The notes: generated by a model from the letters alone, not told the origin. Shown: positions 1 to 9,470, counted from the stretch's first letter. The stretch is 64,000 nt of DNA from Crossiella sp. SN42 (GCF_023897065.1 NZ_JAMHIV010000030.1:62001-126000); one strand, 5' to 3'. Program-made: numbers and translations.

Positions 1-1756
1 GACCGGTCTCCGCGGCGGTGCGCATCTGCTCCATCACGTACGGGCGCAGGCGTTCCCGCAGCCGCAGGTGCTCGGCCAGGATCGGGTAGGCCTCCTCGCC
101 GTAGGACCAGACCTCGTTGGCCAGCCCGGTCATCGCCGGTTCCAGGACCTGTTCGGAGCCGCGGAAGCCGTGCAGCCGGAACAGCGGGCAGAAGGTCCCG
201 TACTGGAACCAGCGCACCAGCACCTCGCGGTAGGCGGGATCATCGGGATCGCCGCCGTGGAAGCCGCCGATGTCCGTGGTCCACCACGGGATTCCGGACA
301 TCATCACGTTCAGTCCGGCCTTGATCTGGGTGCGCAGCGAGGCGAAGTCGGTGGCGATGTCGCCGGACCACAGCGCCGCGCCGTAGCGCTGCGCGCCGGC
401 CCAGGTGGAGCGGTTGAGCGAGATGATCTCGTTCTCCCCCACTGCGCGCAGGCCGTCGTGCACCATGCGGGCGTTCTCGCGGGGGTAGAGGTTGCCGACC
501 TCCAGGCCGGGCCCGGCGTGGTAGCGCAGGCCGTTCTGGTGGCCGGGCTTGAGCTCCGGTTCGCCCGCGTCCAGCCAGAAGACCGTGATGCCGAGCTCCT
601 GGTAGTGCCTGCGCAGCCGCTCCCAGACGAACTCGCGGGCCTCCGGGTTGGTCGCGTCGTAGAAGGCGACCTGGGCGGAGTAGGCGCCCAGGCCCTTGTC
701 CGGCCAGTCGGCATGCGCCATCGGCCCGTACTCGGTGCCGATGAACAGGCCCTGGTCCAGCATGGCGTGGTAGTTCTCGCTGGCCGGGCTGACCGAGGGC
801 CAGACCGAGACCATCAGCTTGACGCCCATCTCGGCCAGCTCGCGGACCATGCCGGCCGGGTCCGGCCACTCGGCCGGGTCGAACCGCCACTCGCCGAGGT
901 GGGTCCAGTGGAAGAAGTCGCAGACGATCACCGACAGCGGCAGGCCGCGCCGCCGGTGCTCGCGGGCGACCTCCAGGAGCTCCTCCTGGGTGCGGTAGCG
1001 CAGCTTGCACTGCCAGAAACCCGAGGCCCACTCGGGCAGTTCGGGGGCGTGGCCGGTCGCGTCGGCGTAGCGGCGCAGCACTTCGGCGGGCTGACCGGCG
1101 GTGATCCAGTAGTCGATCTGGCGGGCGCTGTCGGCGACCCAGCGGGTGCCGGTCTCGGCCAGCTCCACCCGGCCGATGGCCGGTGAGTTCCACAGCAGGC
1201 CGTAACCCCGGTTGGAGATCAGCACCGGGATGGTGACCTCGCCGTTGCGCTGCACCAGGTCGACGACCGCGCCCTTCTGGTTGAACAGGCCGTGGGTGTG
1301 CTGGCCGAGGCCGTGCAGCCGTTCTCCCGGGTAGGCGCGGAAACGCTGCTCCAGCCGGTGGTAGCCGTTGCCGGTGGCGGTGGCCAGTCGCGGGCCCGGC
1401 CACCAGAAGTGGGCGGGCTGCTCGGCGAGCAGTTCCGTGCCGTCGGCGGTGCGCAGGAAGGTCAGCCTGCCCGCGGTCGGGGACAGCTCAGGGGTGAGCA
1501 GGCCTTCGCTGTCGGCGTCGATGCGGACCGTGATCTCGCCGTTGACCAGGATCGCGTGGTGCTCGGCGAGGGTGATCTCCGGCTTGCCGCCCTCCGGCGG
1601 CGCGTCCAGCAGCGCGCCGGGCAGGTCTGCCAGCAGCGGTCCGCCGGGGGTGGCCCTGACCCGGACGGCGTCCGGGCCCCACGCCTCCACGCGCAGGGTC
1701 TCGCCTTTGGCGCGCCATTCCAGGGCGTCACCGAGGTCTCGGAAGTGCGGGGACAT
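1..1756 (-). CDS. GH31 family alpha-glycosidase (probable alpha-xylosidase), 3' end outside window
   Basis: Hydrolyses alpha-linked terminal sugars, probably xylose from imported xyloglucan oligosaccharides. About 585 residues are in the window and the C-terminus runs off the left edge. Seen: an N-terminal beta-sandwich, then the GH31 barrel with the nucleophile motif WLDAGEPE (Asp396) and the acid/base motif SGDIATDF (Asp466). There is no signal peptide, so it should act in the cytoplasm. The ATG at 1756 opens MSPHFRDLGD and is the first plausible start. It lies 44 bp after the lacI stop on the same strand, at the end of an importer operon. The GH31 fold is clear. Xylose rather than glucose specificity is inferred from the neighbouring GH3, GH42 and esterase genes. 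Confidence 0.88.
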   Translation of the reverse strand, partial: MSPHFRDLGDALEWRAKGETLRVEAWGPDAVRVRATPGGPLLADLPGALLDAPPEGGKPEITLAEHHAILVNGEITVRIDADSEGLLTPELSPTAGRLTFLRTADGTELLAEQPAHFWWPGPRLATATGNGYHRLEQRFRAYPGERLHGLGQHTHGLFNQKGAVVDLVQRNGEVTIPVLISNRGYGLLWNSPAIGRVELAETGTRWVADSARQIDYWITAGQPAEVLRRYADATGHAPELPEWASGFWQCKLRYRTQEELLEVAREHRRRGLPLSVIVCDFFHWTHLGEWRFDPAEWPDPAGMVRELAEMGVKLMVSVWPSVSPASENYHAMLDQGLFIGTEYGPMAHADWPDKGLGAYSAQVAFYDATNPEAREFVWERLRRHYQELGITVFWLDAGEPELKPGHQNGLRYHAGPGLEVGNLYPRENARMVHDGLRAVGENEIISLNRSTWAGAQRYGAALWSGDIATDFASLRTQIKAGLNVMMSGIPWWTTDIGGFHGGDPDDPAYREVLVRWFQYGTFCPLFRLHGFRGSEQVLEPAMTGLANEVWSYGEEAYPILAEHLRLRERLRPYVMEQMRTAAETG

Positions 1757-1800
1757 GCGGCGCTCCTCGCGCTCGGGGATGGTGGGGTTCAGCGGTGGCG

Positions 1801-2838
1801 TCACGGGTGTGCGGCCAGTCGTGGTGCGGGACCGGTGCTCTCCCGGACGGTCAGGACCGGGTCCAGCAGCACCAGCTCGTCCTCCGGCCGCGAGTCGCGG
1901 GTGGCCGTGGCGAGCCTGCTCATCAGCTGGTCCACGGCCACCCGGCCGAGCTCCTTGGCCGGGCCGGTCACCGCGGTGAGCCGGGGCGCGTACTGCTCGA
2001 CGAGTTGTTCGGGGCAGAGCGCGATGACCGAGGCGTCCTCGGGCACCGTGCGCCCGCTGGAGCGCAGCAGGCTCAGCAGCGGGCCGATCGCGCCCTCGTT
2101 CTGCACCACGAACCCGGTGGTGCCCGGCCGGTCGGCCAGCACCCGGCTGAGCGCGCCCGCGGTGCTCTCGTAGGTGCCCTCGCAGGAACGGTGCACGAAC
2201 CGCAGCCCGCGCTGCTCGGCGCGTTCGCGGAAGCCGGACAGCGTGCGCTCGGCGTATCCGGCGTGCCGGTGGTAGACGCCGGAGCCGTAGCCGATGAAGG
2301 CGACCTCGCGGTGGCCCAGCTCCGCCAGGTGGTCGGCGCACAGCGCGCCGGCCGAGGCGAAGTCGTGGTCCACACAGGACAGTCCGCGCGGGTCGTCGGG
2401 CAGTCCGATCAGCGCGGCCTGGGCGCCCAGCTCGCGCAGCGCGGGCACCCGCTCGTCGGCCAGCTCGACGTCCATCAGGATCACGCCGTCGGCCAGTCCG
2501 CTGCCCACGATCCGGCGCACCCCGTCGGGTCCCTCGTCGTTGGTCACCAGTAGCACGTCGTACCCGTGCTGCCGGGCCGACATGGTGACCGAGACGGCGA
2601 TCTCCATCATGATCGGCACGTAGACGTCGGTGCGCAGCGGCACCACCAGGGCGATGATGTGCGAGCGGCGACCGGCCAGTGCCCGCGCGCCCGCGTTGGG
2701 GTGGTAGCCCAGCACGGTCACCGAGTGCTCGACGCGGCGCCGGGTCTCCGCGGAGACCGAGCGCTTGCCGCTGAGCACGTAGCTGACCGTGCTGGCCGAC
2801 ACGCCCGCGTGCCTGGCCACATCGGCGATTGTCGCCAT
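1801..2838 (-). CDS. LacI-family transcriptional regulator
   Basis: A 345-residue sugar-responsive repressor. Residues 2-50 form the LacI helix-turn-helix (MATIADVARHAGVSASTVSY) with the YVLSGKR recognition/hinge segment, followed by a periplasmic-binding-protein-like sugar sensor ending in a PxLTAV stretch. An in-frame start 18 codons upstream exists but would precede the HTH, so ATG 2838 is chosen. It sits inside the importer operon, 25 bp after the permease. It is a close paralogue of the regulator at 34153-35157, with the same STVSYVLSGKR core. It probably controls the divergent promoters at 6459-6617 through AAGCGCTT-centred palindromes (inference). Confidence 0.92.
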   Translation of the reverse strand: MATIADVARHAGVSASTVSYVLSGKRSVSAETRRRVEHSVTVLGYHPNAGARALAGRRSHIIALVVPLRTDVYVPIMMEIAVSVTMSARQHGYDVLLVTNDEGPDGVRRIVGSGLADGVILMDVELADERVPALRELGAQAALIGLPDDPRGLSCVDHDFASAGALCADHLAELGHREVAFIGYGSGVYHRHAGYAERTLSGFRERAEQRGLRFVHRSCEGTYESTAGALSRVLADRPGTTGFVVQNEGAIGPLLSLLRSSGRTVPEDASVIALCPEQLVEQYAPRLTAVTGPAKELGRVAVDQLMSRLATATRDSRPEDELVLLDPVLTVRESTGPAPRLAAHP

Positions 2839-2863
2839 GGTCGGGTGTTCCTGCTTCCTGGGC

Positions 2864-3838
2864 TCAGCCCTTGATCGCGCCGGTGAGCACACCGGTGCGG
2901 AAGTGCTTCTGCACGAACGGGTAGACGATCAGCAACGGCACCAGGGTCAGCACCACCACCCCCATCTGCAGCGACAGCGGCGCGGTCTGGGCGAACTGGG
3001 TGCCGAAGCCCGCGTTGACCGAGCCGGGCAGTCCGTTGCCCCGGTTGACGTAGGTGAACAGCACGTACTGCAGCGGCCACTTCTCCGCGTCGGTGGGCAT
3101 GTACAACATGACGTTGAAGAAGGAGTTCCAGTAGCCGACGCCGTAGAACAGCGCCATCACCGCGGTCACCGCGCGCGAGGTGGGCAGCACGATGGACCAC
3201 AGGATCCGCCACTCCCCCGCCCCGTCGATCCGGGCCGCCTCGATCAGGTCGGCGGAGGTCGAGGAGTAGAAGGAGCGCAGGATGAGGATGTTGAACACCG
3301 ACACCGCGCTGGGCAGGATCAGCGCCCACCACTCGCCGTAGCCGCCGAGCCCGGTGACCACCAGGAAGGTCGGGATCAGGCCGCCGCTGACGAACATGGT
3401 GACGATCAGCAGGATCAGCACGAAGCGGTGGCCGAAGGAACCGGGCCGGGACAGGCCGTAGGCGCACAGGATCGACACCACCAGCGAGACCACCGTGCCG
3501 ACCGCGGTGATGCCGAGGCTGACCACCAGCGCCGAGCGCACGGTCGGGTCCTCCAGCATGATCCGGTAGGCCTCGAAGGTCAGGCCGTCCGGCCAGAGCA
3601 CCAGGCCACCGGCGCGGTTGACCGCGGCCTGGGTGGACAGGCTGGTCACCACGATGATCCACAGCGGCACCAGCATGACCAGCAGCAGCCCGCCGAGGGT
3701 CAGTCCCTTGGCGGCCTGGCCGACGGCCGTCGGCGGCTCCTCCCACGGCGGGCGGGTGGACCGCTTCTTCCGGCGCGGCGCCGATCCGGTCGCGCCCGCG
3801 TCCCCACGGGCGCGTTCGATCGTGAGTGTGTTGGTCAT
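2864..3838 (-). CDS. ABC sugar transporter permease, LplC/CarB type
   Basis: Inner-membrane permease of a carbohydrate ABC importer, 324 residues. The N-terminus carries a basic cytosolic stretch (RRKKRSTRP) and then about six hydrophobic segments starting with LTLGGLLLVMLVPLWIIVVTS. The EAA-type coupling loop reads LIEAARIDGAGEWRILWSIVLP, and the protein ends FVQKHFRTGVLTGAIKG, typical for the second permease of LplB/LplC systems. Its ATG overlaps the stop of the upstream permease by 4 bp (ATGA at 3835-3838), so the two are translationally coupled. No ATPase gene is present in the cassette. Confidence 0.93.
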   Translation of the reverse strand: MTNTLTIERARGDAGATGSAPRRKKRSTRPPWEEPPTAVGQAAKGLTLGGLLLVMLVPLWIIVVTSLSTQAAVNRAGGLVLWPDGLTFEAYRIMLEDPTVRSALVVSLGITAVGTVVSLVVSILCAYGLSRPGSFGHRFVLILLIVTMFVSGGLIPTFLVVTGLGGYGEWWALILPSAVSVFNILILRSFYSSTSADLIEAARIDGAGEWRILWSIVLPTSRAVTAVMALFYGVGYWNSFFNVMLYMPTDAEKWPLQYVLFTYVNRGNGLPGSVNAGFGTQFAQTAPLSLQMGVVVLTLVPLLIVYPFVQKHFRTGVLTGAIKG

Positions 3839-4779
3839 TTCCGGTACAACCCGTCTTCACCGAAGGCGTGCGCCAGCTTGTTCGCGCCCCAGATGAGCAG
3901 CAGCGAGATGACGCTCTTGAACAGGCCGGCGGCCGCGCCGTAGCTGTAGTTGCCGGTGGCGATGCCGTAGTAGAAGGCGAAGGTGTCCAGCACGTCCGCC
4001 GCGTCGTGGCCGACCGCGTCCCGCTGGACCAGGAACTGCTCGAACCCGACGGTCAGCGCGTTTCCCAGGCGCAGCACCAGCATCAGCACGATGACCCCGC
4101 GCAGGCCGGGCAGGGTGATGTGCCACATCCGGCGCCAGCGACTGGCCCCGTCGGCCGCGGCCGCCTCGTACAGGTCGGTGTTGATGGCGGCCAGCGCGGC
4201 CAGGAAGACGATGATCCCCCAGCCGGCCTCCTTCCAGATCGCCTGCGAGGTGACCAGGAGCGCGAAGGTGTCCGGGTTGGTCATGATGTCCCAGGTGCCG
4301 ATGTCGTTGTTGCGCAGGAACTGGTTGAGCGCCCCCGCACCGCCGAGCATCTGCTGGAAGATCGTGATGGCCAGCACCCAGGAGAAGAAGTGCGGCAGGT
4401 AGACCACGGACTGGATGAAGTTGCGCAGCCGTTGGGACAGCAGCGAGTTGAGCAGCATGGCCAGCGCGATCGGCACCGGGAAGAACAGCACCAGCTGGAC
4501 GAAGCTGAGGTAGAGCGTGTTCTGCAGCGCCCCCCAGAACAGCGGGTCGCCGAAGAGTCGCTGGAACTGGTCGAAGCCGACCCATTCGCTGGCCCAGACC
4601 CCGGCCAGCGGGTCGTACTCCTGGAACGCGGTGACGATCCCGAACAGCGGCACGTAGTTGAAGACCAGCAGCAGGAGCACGGCGGGGACGGTCATCAGCA
4701 GCAGCGACCGGTCCCGCCGCAGCCTGACCCGCCAGCTCAGCCTCGGTGGTGCCGCAGGGGGCGCTGGTGGCGTGCTCAC
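3835..4779 (-). CDS. ABC sugar transporter permease, LplB type
   Basis: First permease of the importer, 314 residues. The start is the GTG at 4779 (VSTPPAPPAAPPRLSW), which overlaps the binding-protein stop by 4 bp (GTGA, 4776-4779). Longer in-frame readings run antisense-like through the binding-protein gene and are not credible. Seen: a basic N-terminus, first membrane segment LLLMTVPAVLLLLVFNYVPLFGIV, the LplB signature FQEYDPLAG, and the coupling loop YEAAAADGASRWRRMWHITLPGL. The C-terminus GEDGLYRK is also typical. It pairs with the permease immediately downstream. Confidence 0.93.
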   Translation of the reverse strand: MSTPPAPPAAPPRLSWRVRLRRDRSLLLMTVPAVLLLLVFNYVPLFGIVTAFQEYDPLAGVWASEWVGFDQFQRLFGDPLFWGALQNTLYLSFVQLVLFFPVPIALAMLLNSLLSQRLRNFIQSVVYLPHFFSWVLAITIFQQMLGGAGALNQFLRNNDIGTWDIMTNPDTFALLVTSQAIWKEAGWGIIVFLAALAAINTDLYEAAAADGASRWRRMWHITLPGLRGVIVLMLVLRLGNALTVGFEQFLVQRDAVGHDAADVLDTFAFYYGIATGNYSYGAAAGLFKSVISLLLIWGANKLAHAFGEDGLYRK

Positions 4780-6458
4780 TGCCCGGTGCCGTACTTCTGC
4801 AGCACGTTCTCGGTCATCCACTGGGTCAGCCGGTCCCCGCCGCCGGTGGTCTTCCAGTTGGCGATGGCGGCCTGCACGTCGGCGACCTTCTTCTTGCCGT
4901 GGTAGCAGTCCTTGACGGCGTCCTCCACCGACTGCGCGGCCAGTGCCGAGGCCTGCGCCTGCGGCATGCTGAAGTTCATGGCCCAGAAGGCCGGCTTGGT
5001 CAGGGCCTTCATGTTGGTGGCCTGCCATCGGGTGTAGTCCCTGGTGACGACCTCCCCGCCGGGGTTGCTGATCGCCGAGGCCGGGCTGGCCAGGAACGGG
5101 TAGGTCTGCGCCTGGACCATCTTCTTGCCCTCGTCGGTGAAGGTCGGCACCCCGTTGACCATCGTGTGGTGCGTGCCCTCGGCGCCGAAGTTGACCATCG
5201 TGTACTCGGCCGACCCGTACGGCGCGGCCAGGTAGTTGGCCACCGCCAGCAGCTCTTCGATCTGCTCGGGCTTGAGGTTGATGTTGAGGTAGCTGACCAG
5301 GTTGGTGGAGGGGCCCTGGTAGATCACCGGCTTGCTCTTGCCGTCGGCGGCGAAGACGTTGAACGCGTCGCGCCGGTAGTCCCGGTTCGCCGCGCCGCCC
5401 GCCTGGTGGTCGGTGAGGTTCCACGCGCCCTGGCCGCCGCCCTGGATCAGCGTCTTCCCGGCGTAGAAGCGGGTGACGGCGTCGACGTTGTTACCGGCCA
5501 GCGCGTCGGGGTGCAGGTAGCCGGAGGTGGCCAGCCGGTAGTTCCAGTTGAGCGCCTCCAGGTACTCCGGCGTCTCGTAGGCGTGCACCAGCTTTCCGTT
5601 GTCCACCCGCCACTTCAGCGGCGCGCCGAAGGAGGTGTAGATGTAGGTCCACACGTCGTCGAAGGCCCACACGCCGCGCTTGGCGTCGGTCAGCTCCTTG
5701 CCGAGGTTCATCAGGTCCTCGGCGGATTTCACCTCATCGGCGCGGATGCCCTTGGCCTCGAACACGTCGCGCCGGTAGTAGATCAGGCCCGCGACCTGGA
5801 AGCCGGTGGAGAAGGAGGGGATCCCGTAGAGCTTGTCGCCCCAGACGCCGGTCCGCCAGGCGCCCGGGGACAGGGCCGCGAGGTTGGGGTACTTCTTGAC
5901 GTTGTCGCCGGAGAGGTAGGGCGTCAGGTCCGCCAGCTGCGTGCCGGCCAGCGCACCGACGTTGAAGTTGGGGTTCCACCAGGCGGGCAGCTGGATCCAG
6001 TCGGGCAGCTTCTTGGCCGCGGTCATGGTCGGGACCATTGTGGCGTAGTTGTTGCCGTCCGCGGGCCGCATGGTCAGCTCGACGCCCAGCGCCTTGTGCA
6101 TGGCCTGGTAGAAGGAGTTCCCGGCCGGCGGCACGGTGCCCCACAGCGGCGTGACCGCGGAGTACTTGCCGCCCTTGCCCGGCACCCCGTTCACGGTGGT
6201 GACCCGGTTGGCCGGGTAGCTGAGGAAGCCGGGGTCGGTGAAGGTGTCCGGGCCGCCGATCACCGAGGGGATGTCCGGTTTGATCGCGGTGTTGGGCACG
6301 TGCGCGGGCAGCGCGGCCTTGAGACCGGCGTCGGTGTTCGTGCCGGCCCGCTGCTGCGGGCCGCCGCCGCAGGCCGACAGCAGCGGGCCGGCCGCGACGG
6401 CTCCCGCGACCGAGGCGGCGGCGGTTAAGAAGTTCCTGCGGTTGATCTCGATACCCAT
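4776..6458 (-). CDS. Extracellular sugar-binding lipoprotein of ABC importer (LplA-like)
   Basis: Captures oligosaccharides outside the membrane for the permeases encoded just downstream, 560 residues. The N-terminus has a twin-arginine motif (NRRNFLT, Arg7-Arg8), a hydrophobic stretch and a lipobox LLSAC with acylated Cys30, so it is a Tat-exported lipoprotein. The large size and the NVLQKYGTGQ tail fit the LplA/solute-binding family 1 class used with LplB/LplC permeases. It is the first gene of the leftward operon. The promoter region upstream is shared with the rightward GH3 operon and holds two LacI-type palindromes. The ligand is unknown; a xyloglucan-type oligosaccharide is inferred from neighbours. 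Confidence 0.92.
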   Translation of the reverse strand: MGIEINRRNFLTAAASVAGAVAAGPLLSACGGGPQQRAGTNTDAGLKAALPAHVPNTAIKPDIPSVIGGPDTFTDPGFLSYPANRVTTVNGVPGKGGKYSAVTPLWGTVPPAGNSFYQAMHKALGVELTMRPADGNNYATMVPTMTAAKKLPDWIQLPAWWNPNFNVGALAGTQLADLTPYLSGDNVKKYPNLAALSPGAWRTGVWGDKLYGIPSFSTGFQVAGLIYYRRDVFEAKGIRADEVKSAEDLMNLGKELTDAKRGVWAFDDVWTYIYTSFGAPLKWRVDNGKLVHAYETPEYLEALNWNYRLATSGYLHPDALAGNNVDAVTRFYAGKTLIQGGGQGAWNLTDHQAGGAANRDYRRDAFNVFAADGKSKPVIYQGPSTNLVSYLNINLKPEQIEELLAVANYLAAPYGSAEYTMVNFGAEGTHHTMVNGVPTFTDEGKKMVQAQTYPFLASPASAISNPGGEVVTRDYTRWQATNMKALTKPAFWAMNFSMPQAQASALAAQSVEDAVKDCYHGKKKVADVQAAIANWKTTGGGDRLTQWMTENVLQKYGTGQ

Positions 6459-6487
6459 GGCGGAACCGATCCTTCGTCATTGAAGTG

Positions 6488-6500
6488 TCGAAGCGCTTAA
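6488..6500. promoter_or_regulatory. Candidate LacI operator O1, binding-protein side
   Basis: TCGAAGCGCTTAA contains the perfect 8-bp core AAGCGCTT at 6491-6498. It lies 30 bp upstream of the binding-protein start, in the leader of the leftward operon. The right half is less symmetric than O2 at 6574-6591. Confidence 0.6.
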
Positions 6501-6546
6501 ACGGATTGGGGGGAGAGTAATGACTTGACACCGCCGTAACAAGACG

Positions 6547-6591
6547 TTGACAGGTAAAACCCCTGCATGCCAATGTCGAAGCGCTTCAACA
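6547..6591 (+). promoter_or_regulatory. GH3-operon promoter with LacI operator O2
   Basis: A -35-like TTGACA (6547-6552) is followed after 18 bp by a weak -10 CAATGT (6571-6576). The near-perfect 18-bp palindrome TGTCGAAGCGCTTCAACA (6574-6591, one mismatched pair) overlaps the -10 and expected start of transcription. That is a classical repressing position for a LacI protein. The core TCGAAGCGCTTC recurs upstream of the GH95 gene at 37397-37410. Confidence 0.7.
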
Positions 6592-6617
6592 CAGCATCCG
6601 ACCTGAGGGGTTGCTCC

Positions 6618-9470
6618 GTGAGTTCCCAGTCCGACTCCGCCATTGAGCGGCTGCCGTTCCGCGACCCCGCGCGCCCCACGCGCGAGCGCGTCGACGACCT
6701 GCTCGGCAGGCTCACCCTCGATGAGCGGATCGCGATGCTGCACCAGTACGCGCCCGCCGTGCCCCGGCTGGGCCTTGGCGCGTTCCGGACCGGGTCCGAG
6801 GCCCTGCACGGGGTCGCCTGGATCGGCCAGGCCACCGTCTTCCCACAGGCGGTGGGGCTGGGCGCGAGCTGGGACGAGGAGCTGGTGCGCCGGGTGGCCG
6901 AGGCGACCTCGGTCGAGCTGCGGGCCTTCCACCACCACCGCACGCCGGCGATCGGCACCGGCCCGCACAGCCTGCAAGCCTGGGCGCCGGTGCTGAACCT
7001 GCTGCGCGACCCGCGCTGGGGGCGCAACGAGGAGGGCTACTCCGAGGACCCGGTGCACACCGCCCGCATCGGACTGGCCTTCTGCCAGGGCCTGGCCGGG
7101 GACCACCCGAGCTACCTGCGCGCGGCGCCGGTGCTCAAGCACTTCCTGGCCTACAACAACGAGGACGACCGCTGCGTCACCTCCTCCGGCCTGCGCCCCC
7201 GGGTGCTGCACGAGTACGACCTGGCCGCCTTCCGCCCGGTGGTGGCCTCCGGCGCGGCCACCGGCGCGATGGCCGGCTACAACCTGGTCAACGGCCGCCC
7301 CTGCCACGTCAGCCCGCTGATCAACGAGGAGCTGCGCCGCTGGGCCGAGCCGACCGGACACGAGCTGTTCGTGGTCAGTGACGCTGAGGCGCCGTCGAAC
7401 CTGGTCGACCCCGAGCACTACTTCGACGACCACGCCGAGTCGCACGCCGCCGCGCTCAGGGCAGGCATCGACAGCTTCACCGACCACGGCGAGGACAGCG
7501 CCACCCCGGTCGGGCGGCTGCGCGCGGCACTGGAGCGCGGCCTGCTCGACGAAGCCGACGTGGACCGCGCGGTCCGGCGGCAGCTGGAGATCCGTTTCCG
7601 GCTCGGCGAGTTCGACCCCGAGCTGGACCCCTACGCCGCCATCGGCCCCGAGGTGATCAACTGCGCCGCGCACCAGGCGCTCGCGCTGCGCGCGGCCACC
7701 GAGTCGGTGGTGCTGCTGCGCAACGACGGGCTGCTGCCGCTGGAGGCGGCCAAGACCCGGCGGATCGCGGTGATCGGCCCGCTGGCCGACATGCTGTGCG
7801 AGGACTGGTACAGCGGCACCCTGCCGTACGCGGTCACCGTCGCCGACGGCCTGCGGGCGGCGCTGGCCGGGCACGGCGGCGAGGTGGTCGTGGCCGACGG
7901 CGCGGACCGGATCGCGTTGCGCGCAGGCACCACCGGCGAGCTGCTGGGCAAGACCGCCTTCGACGTGCTGGACTGGGGCGACGGGGTGCTCACCCTGCGC
8001 TCGGCCGAGACCGGGCGCTACCTGAGCCTCAAGGACGACGACGCGCTGGCCGCCGACCAGGACCTGATCAAGACCTGGGAGGTCCGCGAGACCTTCCGCC
8101 TGGAACCCGATCCCGCGGACGCGGACACCGTGCTGCTGCGCAACGTGCTCACCGGCCGCTACGCCGTGGTCGACCCGGTCGACGGCCGGGTGAGCGTCAC
8201 CGCCGAGACCCCGGCGGAGGCCGAGCGCTGGCAGCGCGAGCTGCTGCGCGACGGCGCGGCCGAGGCCCTGGCCGCCGCCGAGTCGGCCGACGCCGCGGTG
8301 GTCGTGCTCGGCAACCACCCGCTCATCCACGGCCGGGAAACCGAGGACCGCAAGGGCATCGCGCTGCCCGAGGCCCAGGAGTCGTTGCTGCGCAAGGTCG
8401 CCACGGCCCACCCGGACACCGCGCTGGTCGTGATGAGCAGCTACCCCTACGCCCTGGACTGGGCCGATGAGCACCTGCCCGCCGTGGTGTGGACCTCCCA
8501 CGGCGGGCAGGAGTCAGGCCACGGGCTGGCCGCGGTGCTGCTCGGCACGACCGAGCCCAGCGGACGGCTGCCACAGACCTGGTACCGCGGCGGGGACGAG
8601 CTGCCGCACCCGCTGGACTACGACATCATCAAGGCGGGCTGGACCTACCAGTACCACCAGGCCGCGCCGCTGTACCCCTTCGGCCACGGCCTGTCCTACA
8701 CCGAGTTCAGCTACGGGGAGCTGAGGCTGTCCTCGGACACCGTGGCCCAGGACGGCTCGGTCGAGGTCTCGGTGACGCTGACCAACACCGGCTCCCGGAC
8801 CGGCTGCGAGGTGGTCCAGCTCTACGTGCAGGCGCTGGACGCCCGGTACCAGGCGCCCCGGCTGCGGCTGGCCGACTTCGCCAAGGTCTGGCTGGTGCCC
8901 GGGGAGAGCGAGGAGCTGACCTTCTGGCTGCCCGCCGAGGCGCTGGCGCACTGGGACGTCACCACCGGCGCCTTCACCGTCGACCCCGGCGAGTACCGGG
9001 TGCTGGTCGCCCGCTCCGCCGAGCAGGTGGCGCTCATCGCCCGGCTCACCGTGACCGGCCCGGCCCCGGCCTGCCGGGCAGGCGTGGACCGGCGCATCGC
9101 GGCCGTCGACTTCGACGACTACGCGGGCATCACCCTCATCGACGCCACCCGCACCACCGGCGACGCGGTCACCCCGGCGGACCCGGCGGAGCCCGCGACG
9201 CTGTGGTTCCGCGCCATCGACCTCTCCGGCGCCTGCCGGGTGGAGGCCGAGGTCTCCCGGACGCAGGACGATCCGGACGAGGCCCGGCTGGAGTTCCGGA
9301 CCGCCGACCGGCTGCTGGCCTGGATCACGGTGCCGGTCACCGGCGACCGCTACGCCTGGACGAACACCACGGCCGAGCTGCCTTCGACCCTGGAGGGCGT
9401 GCACGACCTGCAAGTGTTGCTGCACGGCGATTTCCGGCTCTCCGCCTTCCGCTTCAGCCCGCAGGCCTGA
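6618..9470 (+). CDS. GH3 family beta-glucosidase/beta-xylosidase with inserted beta-trefoil-like domain
   Basis: Retaining beta-glycosidase of 950 residues, no signal peptide, so intracellular. The barrel begins IERLPFRDPARPTRERVDDLL. The nucleophile is Asp255 in VVSDAEAPSN, where many GH3 enzymes have SDW. The C-terminal catalytic sandwich (GNHPLIHGRETEDRKG, PLYPFGHGLSYTEF) is interrupted at about residues 430-540 by a fascin/ricin-like stretch with two GRY repeats (TGRYLSLKDDD, TGRYAVVDP). PA14 domains occupy this place in other GH3 proteins. A fibronectin-like domain and a carbohydrate-binding-like C-terminal domain follow. GTG 6618 is chosen because GAGGGG precedes it; an earlier ATG at 6567 would sit in the operator. 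It is first in an operon with CE7 and GH42 genes. Confidence 0.9.
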   Translation: MSSQSDSAIERLPFRDPARPTRERVDDLLGRLTLDERIAMLHQYAPAVPRLGLGAFRTGSEALHGVAWIGQATVFPQAVGLGASWDEELVRRVAEATSVELRAFHHHRTPAIGTGPHSLQAWAPVLNLLRDPRWGRNEEGYSEDPVHTARIGLAFCQGLAGDHPSYLRAAPVLKHFLAYNNEDDRCVTSSGLRPRVLHEYDLAAFRPVVASGAATGAMAGYNLVNGRPCHVSPLINEELRRWAEPTGHELFVVSDAEAPSNLVDPEHYFDDHAESHAAALRAGIDSFTDHGEDSATPVGRLRAALERGLLDEADVDRAVRRQLEIRFRLGEFDPELDPYAAIGPEVINCAAHQALALRAATESVVLLRNDGLLPLEAAKTRRIAVIGPLADMLCEDWYSGTLPYAVTVADGLRAALAGHGGEVVVADGADRIALRAGTTGELLGKTAFDVLDWGDGVLTLRSAETGRYLSLKDDDALAADQDLIKTWEVRETFRLEPDPADADTVLLRNVLTGRYAVVDPVDGRVSVTAETPAEAERWQRELLRDGAAEALAAAESADAAVVVLGNHPLIHGRETEDRKGIALPEAQESLLRKVATAHPDTALVVMSSYPYALDWADEHLPAVVWTSHGGQESGHGLAAVLLGTTEPSGRLPQTWYRGGDELPHPLDYDIIKAGWTYQYHQAAPLYPFGHGLSYTEFSYGELRLSSDTVAQDGSVEVSVTLTNTGSRTGCEVVQLYVQALDARYQAPRLRLADFAKVWLVPGESEELTFWLPAEALAHWDVTTGAFTVDPGEYRVLVARSAEQVALIARLTVTGPAPACRAGVDRRIAAVDFDDYAGITLIDATRTTGDAVTPADPAEPATLWFRAIDLSGACRVEAEVSRTQDDPDEARLEFRTADRLLAWITVPVTGDRYAWTNTTAELPSTLEGVHDLQVLLHGDFRLSAFRFSPQA

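Noticed and set aside
240-1403. Long minus-strand reading frame rich in Arg/Pro inside the GH31 gene
   Set aside because: It is out of phase with the GH31 frame, which carries all the family motifs. Composition is that of a shadow frame.
3826-6428. Long plus-strand open frames opposite the permease and binding-protein genes
   Set aside because: High GC leaves few stops in antisense frames. The minus-strand genes have family motifs and coupled starts.
6525-6553. TTGACA (6525-6530) as main -35 of the GH3 operon
   Set aside because: At 17 bp the next hexamer is TGACAG, a poor -10. The TTGACA at 6547 fits better with the operator position.
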